Below are positions 17,182 to 26,200 of a DNA stretch of 64,000 nucleotides, one piece after another. The stretch comes from CAYXVJ01 sp050309435 (GTDB taxonomy: Bacteria; Bacillota; Clostridia; Saccharofermentanales; Fastidiosipilaceae), in the NCBI GenBank assembly GCA_050309435.1, contig JBNRMJ010000027.1:1-64000 (forward strand), written 5' to 3'. Under the pieces are notes generated by a model. That model was not told the DNA's origin. It worked only from the letters and a program-made list of their open reading frames with translations, and did no database searches. How positions within the stretch are numbered: the first letter of the stretch is position 1; each line of letters begins with the position of its first letter. A program made the translations under genes and the position numbers.

Positions 17182-18642
17182 TCATCTTTTCGAGGGCGCT
17201 TCCACTGAATCGTCTTGCTTGCGAATGAGATGTCCCGCGGCGATTCCCGGTTCCGTCATGGCCCAGGGATCGAGAATCTCGGCGATATCGGATTCCGAGA
17301 GCAGGCCTTCGCCCAGGATGAGTTCCGTCAGAGCCTTCCCGCTTTTGAGGGCTTCGTTGGCGATGCGGGCGGCTGTTTCGTAGCCGATATGCGGCACGAA
17401 AGCGGTAATGACGCCCACGCTCTTGTTGAGGTCTGCTTTCAGCTTCCCGGCGTTGGCCGTGATGCCGTCCACGCAGTTGACCCGAAGCGTATGGGCTGCG
17501 TTGCCAAGCATTTCGATCGACTCGTAGAGGCTGTGAAAGAGCACGGGTTCGAAGGCGTTTAACTCCATCTGACCGGCTTCTGCCGCCATCGTGACGGTGA
17601 GGTCGTTGCCGATAATACGAAAGGCCACCTGGTTTACGACTTCGGGAATTACGGGATTTACCTTACCCGGCATAATCGAAGAACCGTTTTGACGCGGGGG
17701 AAGATTTATGTCGCCGACCATGGTTTTGGGCCCGGAAGATAAGAGGCGTAGGTCGCTGGAAATCTTGGACAAGCTGACGGCAACCGTCTTCACCGCGGCA
17801 GATACCAGAACGAGCGAATCGACGTTTTGAGTGGCATCGATCAGGTCTGCCGCCTGCTCGAAATGGATGCCGCTCAGGCGGCTGATGCGGGGCACGATAT
17901 GATCGAAATAATAACGGTCGACATTGATGCCGGTGCCGACAGCTGAACCGCCCATGTTGATCGAGGTCAGAGCCGAGGCTGCCTGTGAGAGGAACTGACG
18001 TCCTCTGCGCAGTGCGGAGGCATAGGCGTTGAACTCCTGACCGAGACGAATCGGTACCGCATCTTCGAGCTGAGTACGGGCCATCTTGACGACGTCGTCG
18101 AACTCGGCGCCTTTCGTGGCGAAGCTGTGGATCAGTAAATCGAGTTCCGCAAGCGTTCTTTGGAGCAGATTAAGGGCTCCTAGCTTGCCCGCGGTCGGAT
18201 AAACGTCGTTGGTCGACTGACCCATGTTCACTTCGTCGTTGGGACGAATATACTCATACGCACCGAGTTTACCGCCCAGGATTTCGTTGGCCCGGTTGGC
18301 GATGACCTCGTTGGCGTTCATGTTGGCTGTCGTACCGGCACCGCCCTGAATCGGATCGGTGATGAACTGGCCAGGCAGATTTCCCGCCAGAATATCATCG
18401 CAGGCCGTGACGATGGCCGCAGCTTTATCTTTACTTAACAAACCGGCTTCGTGATTCACCTGGGCGCATGCCTTCTTCACGATGACAAGCGCACGAACCA
18501 TATCGGGATGAAGGGTCTCTCCCGTGATGGAAAAATTCTCTTTACCCCTCAGGGTCTGAACGCCGTAATAGCTGTCGGCGGGAATACGCTTCTCCCCGAT
18601 GCTGTCGCGTTCCACACGAAAACGATCATCTGCTGACGTCAT
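17182..18642 (-). CDS. aspA: Aspartate ammonia-lyase
   Basis: Aspartase splits L-aspartate to fumarate and ammonia. The 486-residue product is of the class II fumarase/aspartase superfamily, with GSSIMPGKVNPV in the mobile active-site loop, QGGAGTTANMNANEV and the NMGQSTNDVYPTA substrate-binding segment. YYGVQTLRGKENFSITG at the N-terminus and VDATQNVDSLV are closer to aspartases than to fumarase FumC (which has YWGAQTQRS), so aspartase is preferred; fumarase is the alternative. The start ATG has AAGGAG upstream. Together with the peptide importer it fits amino-acid fermentation. Confidence 0.9.
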   Translation of the reverse strand: MTSADDRFRVERDSIGEKRIPADSYYGVQTLRGKENFSITGETLHPDMVRALVIVKKACAQVNHEAGLLSKDKAAAIVTACDDILAGNLPGQFITDPIQGGAGTTANMNANEVIANRANEILGGKLGAYEYIRPNDEVNMGQSTNDVYPTAGKLGALNLLQRTLAELDLLIHSFATKGAEFDDVVKMARTQLEDAVPIRLGQEFNAYASALRRGRQFLSQAASALTSINMGGSAVGTGINVDRYYFDHIVPRISRLSGIHFEQAADLIDATQNVDSLVLVSAAVKTVAVSLSKISSDLRLLSSGPKTMVGDINLPPRQNGSSIMPGKVNPVIPEVVNQVAFRIIGNDLTVTMAAEAGQMELNAFEPVLFHSLYESIEMLGNAAHTLRVNCVDGITANAGKLKADLNKSVGVITAFVPHIGYETAARIANEALKSGKALTELILGEGLLSESDIAEILDPWAMTEPGIAAGHLIRKQDDSVEAPSKR

Positions 18643-18719
18643 TGATAACTTTCTCCTTTACGAATAAAGAAAAGTACCGGACTTTACTTGCAGAGCCCAA
18701 TACCTTTCTTGACAACATT

Positions 18720-18735
18720 ATTTCACATGCGAAAT
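18720..18735. promoter_or_regulatory. Palindrome in the aspA leader, possible operator
   Basis: ATTTCACATGCGAAAT is a 16-base near-palindrome with 14 of 16 positions symmetrical. It lies just downstream of the predicted aspA start point and upstream of the ribosome site, a position suited to repression. Confidence 0.4.
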
Positions 18736-18757
18736 ACTCTCATGGGTTGCTCATGCC

Positions 18758-18786
18758 AGTATAACACCATCAAATGTGATTTTCTG
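18758..18786 (-). promoter_or_regulatory. Possible aspA promoter
   Basis: TATACT at 18758-18763 (minus strand) is a good -10; the -35 region about 17 bases upstream is weak (AGAAAA). Confidence 0.4.
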
Positions 18787-18812
18787 CCATACCGTAACAG
18801 AGAAACAGCCGA

Positions 18813-20477
18813 CTAGTCTTTTTCGCCGCGCAGCACTTTACGTCTGATCTTCCCTGATATCGTCTTTGGCAAAGTATGCTGGAACTCAATGATGCGCGGA
18901 TATTTGTATGGTGCGGTCTTGTTTTTGACGAACTGCTTTAGTTCGTCGGACAGCTCTGCGGAAGGCAGATAGCCTTTGGCCAGAACGATCGTCGCTTTAA
19001 TGACCTGACCGCGAATCTCGTCGGCTTCGCCCGTCACCGCGCACTCCATGACCGCAGGATGCGCCATCAAGACATTCTCAACTTCGAAGGGGCTGATCTT
19101 GTAACCCGAACTCTTGATCATGTCATCTGTTCGACCGACATAGCTGACATAACCGTCATGGTCCATCACCGCCAGATCATGGGTGTGGTAAAGATTGTCA
19201 TGCCAGAAATGTTCTGTTAACTCGTCATCGCAGTAGTATCCGCGAAACATGCCGATATTCCGTACATCGCGGTAATCCCCGACCGTGCGCAGACAGATCT
19301 CGCCGACCTCGCCCGGCCGGCATTCTTCGCCTTCATCGTTAATTAATACAACGTTGTAGATTGGATTGGGTCTGCCCATCTTCCCTGACTTGGCTTCCAT
19401 CCAGTAATAGGTCGTGATCGTGCAAGTGGTTTCGGTCTGACCGAAGCCTTCCCTGATTTCGAGTCCGGTCGCCTCTTTCCAGCGATCGAAAACCTCCGGG
19501 TTTAACGCTTCGCCCGCGACGGTGCAGTGCTGCAGCCGGCTTAAGTCATATTGATCCAGATCTTCATGAATCAGGAAACGGTAAATCGTGGGCGGTGCGC
19601 AGAAGGTCGTGACCTGATCTTCGGAGATTCTCTCGAGCATCCGGGCGGGATCGAAGCGGTCGAAATCATAGACATAAATACCGGCACCCATCAGCCACTG
19701 TCCGTAGATCTTACCCCACATGGCTTTCGCCCAGCCTGTTTCGGAGACAGTCAGATGAAGTCCTTCGGGATCAACCTTGTGCCAGTACTTGGCTGTCACG
19801 ATATGTGCGAGCGGATAAGAAAAATCGTGGGCGACCATCTTGGCCAGACCTGTGGTTCCCGACGTGAAATAAACGAGCATGCAGTCGTTGATCCGGGGTA
19901 ACAGGTCTTCCGACGGTTTTACGAAAGGAGCGGCGTTTTCAAGGCCTGCGTCGAAATCCTGCCAGCCGTCGCGCTTTCCGTGAACCGCGATTTTGTGCTC
20001 CAGTTCCCCGTAGGCTCGTGCGGCAATTTCTATTTCTGCTGCAATCCCGTCTTCCATGGTCGAAACGACAGCCTTGATCCCGGCTTTTCTGAAGCGGTAT
20101 TCCAAATCAAAAGCCTTCAGCTGGCTGGTTCCGGGGACCACCACCGCACCGATTTTATGAAGACCCAGAATGGCGAACCAGAACTGATAGTGTCGCTTTA
20201 AGATCAGCATAACCATATCGCCCTTTTTTATTCCGAGTGACTGAAAATAGGAGGCCGCACGATCACCTGCCCGGCTCAGATCTTCGAAGGAGAAGGTCTT
20301 TTGATCCCCTTTATCGTTACACCAGTGCATGGCGCGGCGCTTCGGTTCTGCTTTCGCAATCTCGTCGATACAGTCGTAAGCGAAATTAAACCGCTCGGGT
20401 ACCTTAATCTTAAAATCGACGATAACGCCGTCTTCGTCCCGCATCTCGCTAAGGTAGTTCTCGTTTAAATTGATCAT
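18813..20477 (-). CDS. Acyl-CoA synthetase (AMP-forming)
   Basis: An ANL-superfamily ligase that activates a carboxylic acid with ATP and joins it to coenzyme A. The 554-residue product has A3 (YFTSGTTGLAKM), A5 (REGFGQTETT), A7/A8 (GYVSYVGRTDDMIKSSGYKISPFEVE) and A10 (LPKTISGKIRRKVLR) with the catalytic Lys. The pattern is closest to medium-chain or short-chain acyl-CoA synthetases of the acetyl-CoA synthetase clade; the substrate is not certain. ATG 20477 is chosen over the upstream ATG at 20504 because the latter falls near the predicted transcription start and has no ribosome site. Standing beside aspA, it suggests acid use or branched-acid fermentation, which is inference. Confidence 0.88.
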   Translation of the reverse strand: MINLNENYLSEMRDEDGVIVDFKIKVPERFNFAYDCIDEIAKAEPKRRAMHWCNDKGDQKTFSFEDLSRAGDRAASYFQSLGIKKGDMVMLILKRHYQFWFAILGLHKIGAVVVPGTSQLKAFDLEYRFRKAGIKAVVSTMEDGIAAEIEIAARAYGELEHKIAVHGKRDGWQDFDAGLENAAPFVKPSEDLLPRINDCMLVYFTSGTTGLAKMVAHDFSYPLAHIVTAKYWHKVDPEGLHLTVSETGWAKAMWGKIYGQWLMGAGIYVYDFDRFDPARMLERISEDQVTTFCAPPTIYRFLIHEDLDQYDLSRLQHCTVAGEALNPEVFDRWKEATGLEIREGFGQTETTCTITTYYWMEAKSGKMGRPNPIYNVVLINDEGEECRPGEVGEICLRTVGDYRDVRNIGMFRGYYCDDELTEHFWHDNLYHTHDLAVMDHDGYVSYVGRTDDMIKSSGYKISPFEVENVLMAHPAVMECAVTGEADEIRGQVIKATIVLAKGYLPSAELSDELKQFVKNKTAPYKYPRIIEFQHTLPKTISGKIRRKVLRGEKD

Positions 20478-20506
20478 GAAATTCTCTTCCCGGGCCGGGC
20501 CCATAT

Positions 20507-20539
20507 GCTTTATCGATTATTATTTTGATTGTCAAAATA
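20507..20539 (-). promoter_or_regulatory. Acyl-CoA synthetase promoter with overlapping operator-like dyad
   Basis: A perfect TTGACA -35 (minus strand, 20530-20535) stands 17 bases from a weak TAAAGC -10 (20507-20512). A perfect 8-bp dyad, TATTTTGA-TTG-TCAAAATA (20521-20539), lies over the -35, the usual geometry for a repressor such as a TetR-type fatty-acid regulator. The regulator is not known. Confidence 0.5.
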
Positions 20540-20630
20540 TTTGAATATCAATTTATTCGATTATGCCATAAAGAATTTCATCTGGCAAGAAAGAATCCAG
20601 GAAATACAGTCGGAAAAATTCGTCTAAAGC

Positions 20631-20672
20631 AAGAAAAACCCGTTACCGACTGTCTTCGGCCGATAACGGGTT
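20631..20672 (-). terminator. Intrinsic terminator of zwf-cyclase
   Basis: AACCCGTTA (20637-20645) pairs with TAACGGGTT (20664-20672), extended imperfectly inward, and is followed on the minus strand by TTTTTCTT. It starts 28 bases after the cyclase stop. Confidence 0.85.
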
Positions 20673-20699
20673 CGAATCCCGGGTCTTAAGTTTGGCTGC

Positions 20700-21320
20700 T
20701 TAGTCTTCGATCAGGACGGCTCTGACAGGCGAGGCTTCCGCCCCCGTGATACGAAGGGGCAGTGCAGAGAGAAAGTATTTCCCTGCAGCTACGTCGGCCA
20801 GACGAATGTCTTCGATGATGGCAACTCCGTTACCCAGGAGAATCAAATGCACTTCGTGGCCGGCCTTTGCCCTTTCGATGCTCATCGCATCCAGGCCAAC
20901 CGTCTTAACGCCCAGATCGACAAGATACTCTGCCGCATCCTCCTCCAGATAGACGAATTCGAAGTTAAAACCCTCGTCGAAGGAGTTCCTGGTCTTAAAG
21001 AGAACGATTTCGGACGGATCGATATCAAGATCGCGAATGTCATCCAGGCGGATCGCATCAGTTACCTTTGTCAGATCAAAGACCCGGCAGGGGCCGATAA
21101 AATGCGCCAGATCCAGACTGTCCAGATCTCCCCCGTTTTCGACCATATGCTTCGGTGCGTCCACGTGCGTGCCCGTATGCAGATTGGTTTTCATATCAGA
21201 TTCGTGAACCCCGTTATCAGCGAAAACGGAAACCGCTTCCAGGTGAAAACGCTTGGAATCGTAGTTCTTGTACACGGCGGTATCTGCGTTAAGCGGCCTT
21301 GAAATGTCGATGATCTTCAT
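20700..21320 (-). CDS. Cyclase family protein (kynurenine formamidase-like)
   Basis: A metal-dependent hydrolase of the cyclase/KynB superfamily. The 206-residue product has the signature HTGTHVDAPKH, which supplies the metal-binding His and Asp residues, and begins MKIIDISRPLNADTAVY, the usual start. The family includes kynurenine formamidase, isatin hydrolase and polyketide cyclases; no kynurenine pathway neighbours are present, so a specific substrate cannot be assigned. The start ATG has AAGGAGG five bases upstream. It lies 23 bases after zwf, sharing its transcript and a common terminator. Confidence 0.85.
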   Translation of the reverse strand: MKIIDISRPLNADTAVYKNYDSKRFHLEAVSVFADNGVHESDMKTNLHTGTHVDAPKHMVENGGDLDSLDLAHFIGPCRVFDLTKVTDAIRLDDIRDLDIDPSEIVLFKTRNSFDEGFNFEFVYLEEDAAEYLVDLGVKTVGLDAMSIERAKAGHEVHLILLGNGVAIIEDIRLADVAAGKYFLSALPLRITGAEASPVRAVLIED

Positions 21321-21343
21321 AAAATCCTCCTTATGATTGTTCC

Positions 21344-22819
21344 TTACGAACTGCGAAAACTGTTGCTGAAATTATCGCCCACAAGGTCATAGACCCAGGC
21401 GCGGCCGTCTTTGGCCGGTAAATCGTCGGCTTCGGCAGGACCGAAACTGCCCGGCTCATAAGAATAGAGCTTGCCGCCGGCTTCCTTATAAGAATCCAGA
21501 AGCAAATTGGCGAAGTTCCAGCTGGCTTCGATCTGATCCCAGCGCGAGAACAAGGTATGGTCGTCCTCGATGCAAGCGGCCAGCAGGCGTTCGTAGGCTT
21601 CCGGTGTATTTTGATAATTCTCCAGATTACAGCTCTGGCAGTAATCCATGTGTACATCGGTCAGAACGTTTTCGGTACCGGGCTTTTTAACGTTGAAGCG
21701 AAGATAGATGCCCTCATCGGGTTGAACCTTGATGACCAGGATATTGGGGGCAGTCTCGGCATCCGTTTGGCGAAAGCTAATGATAATCTCGGTATCTCGT
21801 TTGTGCAGCTTCTTTCCCGTACGGATATAAAAGGGCACGTCCTGCCATCGCGGCGTATCCACATACACGCTCAAGCCGGCATAAGTCGCAGTCTGACTCT
21901 CGGGATTCACCCGGGGCTCCTCGCGATAGCCTTCATACTGACCCAGAACCATGTGTTCCAGGCTGTCCTTCCCTACGACGGGACGAAGCGCTTTCAAGAC
22001 AGCCAGCTGGGCATCATGCAGGGCTTCGGGACTCTCGTCTCTGGGCTGTTCGAGAGCCAGAACGGAGAGCACCTGGAAGAGATGATTCTGAACCATATCG
22101 CGAAACGCACCGCTTCGATCATAGTAGTCACCTCTGGTTTCGACACCTACAGTTTCAAATGCATTGATCTGCACGTTGTCGATGAAGTGACGGTTCCAGA
22201 TGCCGGAGAAAATCGCGTTTTTGAAACGTACAGACAAGATGTTTCTGATCATTTCTTTCCCGAGGTAATGGTCGATGTGAAAGATATTCTCCTGACCGTA
22301 GGTACGAACCAGCTCCTCGTTTAATTTCGCGGCATTCTCCAGATTATCGCCAAAGGGCTTTTCCAGAATCATGCGGCTGCCGTCTTTATTCAGATTGGCC
22401 CGGCCCACGCCGATGGTAATCGAATGGAAAGACTCGGGCGAAACGGCATAGTAAAAGATACGGCGATATTCGGAGAAATTCTCGACAAGATACTCTTCCA
22501 GAGTAACAAATGCTTCTGTCTTCGTGAAATCCATTTGATGATAGTGTATAGTTTTACGAAAGGCTTGATAAACAGCCGGATCAAAGTTGAGACGTGTATT
22601 TTCGCGAACCCAGGCCTCCGCCTGATCACGATAGCCTTCCACGCCAAGATCCCGGCGACCGATGGGAATGATGGCGACATCCTGCGCCAGGCTCCCCAGG
22701 GCATAGTGGTTATACATCGCCGGTAGCAATTTACGGAAGGTCAAATCACCGCTGCCTCCGAAAATAATCAGAGCGATCGGTGATTGTGTTGCATTGGTTT
22801 TACTTTGGCTGGCAGACAT
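21344..22819 (-). CDS. zwf: Glucose-6-phosphate 1-dehydrogenase
   Basis: First enzyme of the oxidative pentose phosphate pathway, oxidising glucose 6-phosphate with NADP to 6-phosphogluconolactone. The 491-residue product has the dinucleotide fold (ALIIFGGSGDLTFRKLLPA), the active-site signature FHIDHYLGKEMIRNIL with the catalytic His, and the FKNAIFSGIWNRHFIDNVQI region. The ATG at 22819 is chosen because AGGAGG lies six bases upstream; a frame from 22861 is open without support. It heads a two-gene unit with the cyclase. The presence of zwf is uneven in Clostridia, so it is a useful metabolic marker. Confidence 0.95.
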   Translation of the reverse strand: MSASQSKTNATQSPIALIIFGGSGDLTFRKLLPAMYNHYALGSLAQDVAIIPIGRRDLGVEGYRDQAEAWVRENTRLNFDPAVYQAFRKTIHYHQMDFTKTEAFVTLEEYLVENFSEYRRIFYYAVSPESFHSITIGVGRANLNKDGSRMILEKPFGDNLENAAKLNEELVRTYGQENIFHIDHYLGKEMIRNILSVRFKNAIFSGIWNRHFIDNVQINAFETVGVETRGDYYDRSGAFRDMVQNHLFQVLSVLALEQPRDESPEALHDAQLAVLKALRPVVGKDSLEHMVLGQYEGYREEPRVNPESQTATYAGLSVYVDTPRWQDVPFYIRTGKKLHKRDTEIIISFRQTDAETAPNILVIKVQPDEGIYLRFNVKKPGTENVLTDVHMDYCQSCNLENYQNTPEAYERLLAACIEDDHTLFSRWDQIEASWNFANLLLDSYKEAGGKLYSYEPGSFGPAEADDLPAKDGRAWVYDLVGDNFSNSFRSS

Positions 22820-22909
22820 TCTGCTTCCTCCTGATATTGGGCGTTCAATATAATTCAGCATAGCATGATTTGTCTCTTTGCGAGGGATTTTATGTACTTG
22901 AAAAATCGG

Positions 22910-22915
22910 TATAAT
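22910..22915 (+). promoter_or_regulatory. Possible -10 of the CPBP protease gene
   Basis: A perfect TATAAT at 22910-22915, 39 bases before the start codon. No good -35 is seen 17 bases upstream, so this is tentative. Confidence 0.35.
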
Positions 22916-22953
22916 CGAAAGTACGCAAGTTAAATGGGAGACGTAATAAATTA

Positions 22954-24762
22954 ATGAAAGAAAATTCCTTCAATAATGCCAAGGATCCGTCGGACGATAA
23001 CAAACGCAAGATGGATCTTGATCATATATTCGACGAAGCTTATTTTGAGAGCGACGAAATCACAGCGGACGAGATTAAAAGCCCGGTAGCTGCTGCAACC
23101 ATTCGACCAAAACGAATCCCTGCTCCGTCATCCTTTGACGAATATCCGGATGATATACGGCCTCTGCCAATAACCGCCGGAAGCGATATCGAATCGGATG
23201 TCGATGAATTGCTTGAAGACGATTTAGCAGTTGGGGACTCCAAAACGATTAAACCGGTAGCAGATGATTCGCTGGCAGAAGACTCTAAAGCAGACAGCTT
23301 CGCTACAGGGGAAAGCGAAGCTGTCGATTCGCCAGATGGCGACAGCACGTCGGAAAACTCTTTTGCCGGTATTCGCAGACCGAAGATAGCGCCGTTCGAA
23401 AATAACGAAAACCCGCTGCGAACGGCCAGACCGCCGAAAGCTCAGATCGTGCGCCCGACCAATCGCATCAATCCGCTCTCGGGCGGAGAAATTCAAGCCA
23501 AAGACCGTGAAATCATCACGCCTTTGCCCCGCGTCGATGAAATCATGCCGAAACGTTCGCCGCAAGAATCTGCGGAAGGCGAAGCATCAGAAAAAAGTAA
23601 TGCTCTTGGCGATACAAAAGCCATACGACCCGTAGCGAAGAAAATATCCACGCCGAAACCGAAAGCAGCGGCTCAGGCTAAAAAGCGCGAGAAAAGCGGA
23701 CAAAAGAAAACCGTATCATTTCGCAAGTTTGTCAACAAACGCGCGGCCGGTGTGCTCCTCTTGATATCCGCCGTGGCGGAAATCGTCTTGTTGATGAGCT
23801 GGATGGCGCTGCCCGACGGTATCTTCGGTCTGGCCAAAAGCGGCTTTTCCGGTCATGTTCTGGCAACCGCGCTGACGCAGCTCTTTTTGGTTTTACTGCC
23901 TTCGCTGCTGGTTGCAGCTCTCTTTAAACTGCCGGCCAAAGAAATCACCGGCGAAGGTAAAACAGCTTTCGCCACGGGTTTGCTGTCGTTTATCATCGGC
24001 ATACCGGCGGGACTGCTCTTACACGCATTGAACAATATCCTGATCTACGCGCTGACAAGTCTTGATTTCCTCGTACCCGAACCGACTCTGCCCGGACTCG
24101 TCATGCCGGACACTCCGGAGGCTCTGCCTTTATTGATCATCGTGACGGTACTGGCACCGGCAGTCTTCGAAGAATTCATGTTTCGGGGCATTCTCTTACC
24201 GGGACTTGCGAAGTCTTCTCATGCGGGGCTGTCAATTGCCATGTCGGCGTTTGCCTTTGCCTTGTTCCATGACAATCCGCTCTTCTGGCTCGCTCCTCTC
24301 GGCGCGGGTTTCATCCTGGGCCTTCTTCGCATGAAATCGGACAGTCTCTTCACCTCAATTCTGGCTCATATGTCGATGAATCTTTCGATCCTCTTCATTT
24401 CGCCTTTAATCCCGGCATTCACTTCCAGGCTCGTTTTGTCGCTGGGACGAAACAGCGCCGGTTATTTCTATGCGAATTTGATTATCGCCATGATCATGGC
24501 CATGCTCCTGATCCCGCTCTTCATGCGCTTTAACTCCATGTCGGCTCCGCCGGTCGATCTCTTCGACGAAGAAGGTCAGATCGTCAGCCCGCCGCCGGCA
24601 CGAAAACGCGTCTTTTTCATCAGCAAGGAGCATAAGCCCGGCGACTTCTTCTCCCGTCCCGGGGAAGAATCTCTATCCAATCCCGCTTTTGATATCTTCT
24701 ACTGGATCGCCTGTCTGATCCTCCTGATCTATCTGCTCGGCGCTTACTTCATCAGACTGTAA
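22954..24762 (+). CDS. CPBP-family intramembrane metalloprotease with long disordered N-terminus
   Basis: An Abi/CAAX-type membrane protease (602 residues). The first 250 or so residues are charged, Ser/Glu/Asp-rich low complexity, ending in a basic stretch (KKRE, KSGQKKT) just before the first membrane helix near 260. About eight helices follow. The three family motifs are present: EEFMFRG (the EExxxR glutamates), FALFHDN with a His, and HMSMN with His and Asn. A cytosolic tail and one last helix (about 578-600) end the protein. Substrate is unknown; relatives act in prenyl-protein processing, bacteriocin immunity or signalling. GGGAG lies 13 bases before the ATG. Plus-strand, apparently single. 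Confidence 0.88.
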   Translation: MKENSFNNAKDPSDDNKRKMDLDHIFDEAYFESDEITADEIKSPVAAATIRPKRIPAPSSFDEYPDDIRPLPITAGSDIESDVDELLEDDLAVGDSKTIKPVADDSLAEDSKADSFATGESEAVDSPDGDSTSENSFAGIRRPKIAPFENNENPLRTARPPKAQIVRPTNRINPLSGGEIQAKDREIITPLPRVDEIMPKRSPQESAEGEASEKSNALGDTKAIRPVAKKISTPKPKAAAQAKKREKSGQKKTVSFRKFVNKRAAGVLLLISAVAEIVLLMSWMALPDGIFGLAKSGFSGHVLATALTQLFLVLLPSLLVAALFKLPAKEITGEGKTAFATGLLSFIIGIPAGLLLHALNNILIYALTSLDFLVPEPTLPGLVMPDTPEALPLLIIVTVLAPAVFEEFMFRGILLPGLAKSSHAGLSIAMSAFAFALFHDNPLFWLAPLGAGFILGLLRMKSDSLFTSILAHMSMNLSILFISPLIPAFTSRLVLSLGRNSAGYFYANLIIAMIMAMLLIPLFMRFNSMSAPPVDLFDEEGQIVSPPPARKRVFFISKEHKPGDFFSRPGEESLSNPAFDIFYWIACLILLIYLLGAYFIRL

Positions 24763-24798
24763 ATGAAACTTCGGTAATCACTTCGTCAAATCCACGAA

Positions 24799-24825
24799 TA
24801 AAAAAACCTTGCCATCAGGCAAGGT
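24799..24825. terminator. Terminator between the convergent CPBP and mltG genes
   Basis: ACCTTGCC (24806-24813) and GGCAAGGT (24818-24825) with a 4-base loop. On the minus strand it is followed by a run of Ts, so it is a strong intrinsic terminator of mltG; the plus-strand side (CTTCTCTT) is weaker. Confidence 0.9.
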
Positions 24826-24849
24826 CTTCTCTTATAGAAATAAATCTTG

Positions 24850-26091
24850 TTAACCTTCGATTTCGTTCTGGAGCGGTACGAGATAGGTCTCGATGTTCTG
24901 CAGATGCTCTTCATAAGTCGTGGCAAAGGCGTTTGTTCCGTCGCCCTTCGCGGCAAAGTAGTAAATACCGCGGTTATCGACATCCGGGTACAAGGCTGCC
25001 CGAATCGCCGTCTCGGAAGGAGAGCAAATCGGTCCCGGCGGAAGTCCGTTCGAGATATAGGTGTTGTAATAGCTGATCATCTGCAGGTCTTCGGCCTGAA
25101 CGATAAAGATCGGCTCTTTTCCCTGCTTGATTCTCAGGTAATTAACCGTGGCACAGGACTGTAAGAGATCATTGTTGGCCAGGCGGTTATGGAAAACACG
25201 GGAGACCTTGGCCATATCGTCGTAGTTACCGCTTTCCATTTGGATAACGGAAGCCAGGGTGATGATCTGATCCATCGTCATGCCAAGCTCGGCGGCCCGC
25301 TCGTAATACTCTTCTTTGAGCTTAAGCTGCGTGTTGTTCAGAATCGTGCGCAGGATTTCTTCCACCGAGGTATTCAGGTCAAAAAGATATGTATCGGGGA
25401 AAAGATAGCCCTGAAGCAGCCATTCGCGCTCCTGAAGCTTCTCGTCTGTCTCCAGAAGAGCCGAGTTCATGTTCGGTATGGCCTGGATAAAGTCATAATC
25501 CGAGAACTGTGTCGGATGCGCAACCATGGCATCCATCTCTTCTTCGTCGAATATGATATCGGCGTCTAAAAGTCGTTTCTTGAAGTTCTCGTAGGTGAGG
25601 TCTTCCGGGAAACGAACGGATACCGTCGCCGGATTCATCGTCAGCATATACATGATCTCGTCATAGGTCATGTCCTTCGTGACGAAGTGGGTACCTGAAC
25701 GATAGAGTCCGTCAAAACCGTTGAACTTCGACAAAATCGTGAATAAAGCAGGATTGTCGATTACACCCAGATCCTCCAGACGATCCGCGATATCGGAAGG
25801 CGTATCGCCGAGTTTGATGTAAACCATGACAGCTCCCGGCGTCTCTGCCGTTACCAGAATCGACTGCGGGTCTGGTTCGGGGTTCTCGAGGTCCTCGGGC
25901 GAAACGACAGCGGGATCCGGCGTAGGTGTCGGATTTAACTTCGCTTCGATCGCCGCGTCATATTTCGCGAAGCGCTCGTTTTGATTGAGAATATATTGAT
26001 AACCAATGATTAACCCGCCGCCCAGCGCCGTAAAAATTACGACGATGACGACGAGAATCGTTAAGGCTCGTGCTAATTTAGGTGATAGCAT
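24850..26091 (-). CDS. mltG: Endolytic murein transglycosylase MltG
   Basis: A membrane-bound lytic transglycosylase that cuts nascent glycan strands and sets their length. The 413-residue product has a single N-terminal transmembrane helix (about 8-32), then a LysM-like subdomain (VYIKLGDTPSDIADRL) and the YceG catalytic domain. The catalytic Glu is in the segment ASVIQMESG, and the downstream YNTYISNGLPPGPICSPSETAIRAAL matches the family signature, though with ICSPS in place of the common I-NPG. The start ATG follows AGGAGACAGAG. It has its own extended -10 promoter and a strong terminator. Confidence 0.94.
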   Translation of the reverse strand: MLSPKLARALTILVVIVVIFTALGGGLIIGYQYILNQNERFAKYDAAIEAKLNPTPTPDPAVVSPEDLENPEPDPQSILVTAETPGAVMVYIKLGDTPSDIADRLEDLGVIDNPALFTILSKFNGFDGLYRSGTHFVTKDMTYDEIMYMLTMNPATVSVRFPEDLTYENFKKRLLDADIIFDEEEMDAMVAHPTQFSDYDFIQAIPNMNSALLETDEKLQEREWLLQGYLFPDTYLFDLNTSVEEILRTILNNTQLKLKEEYYERAAELGMTMDQIITLASVIQMESGNYDDMAKVSRVFHNRLANNDLLQSCATVNYLRIKQGKEPIFIVQAEDLQMISYYNTYISNGLPPGPICSPSETAIRAALYPDVDNRGIYYFAAKGDGTNAFATTYEEHLQNIETYLVPLQNEIEG

Positions 26092-26162
26092 CTCTGTCTC
26101 CTGTTGCCTCGTGATGGGACGGACAAGCCGGGTAAGCTGATCCGAATCCTCATATTATTGTC

Positions 26163-26168
26163 ATTATA
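26163..26168 (-). promoter_or_regulatory. Extended -10 promoter of mltG
   Basis: Minus-strand TGTTATAAT: a perfect TATAAT at 26163-26168 with the TGn extension, about 70 bases before the mltG start. The -35 is weak. Confidence 0.6.
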
Positions 26169-26200
26169 ACACGGACAAGGCGGGATGATTTGATCACGGA

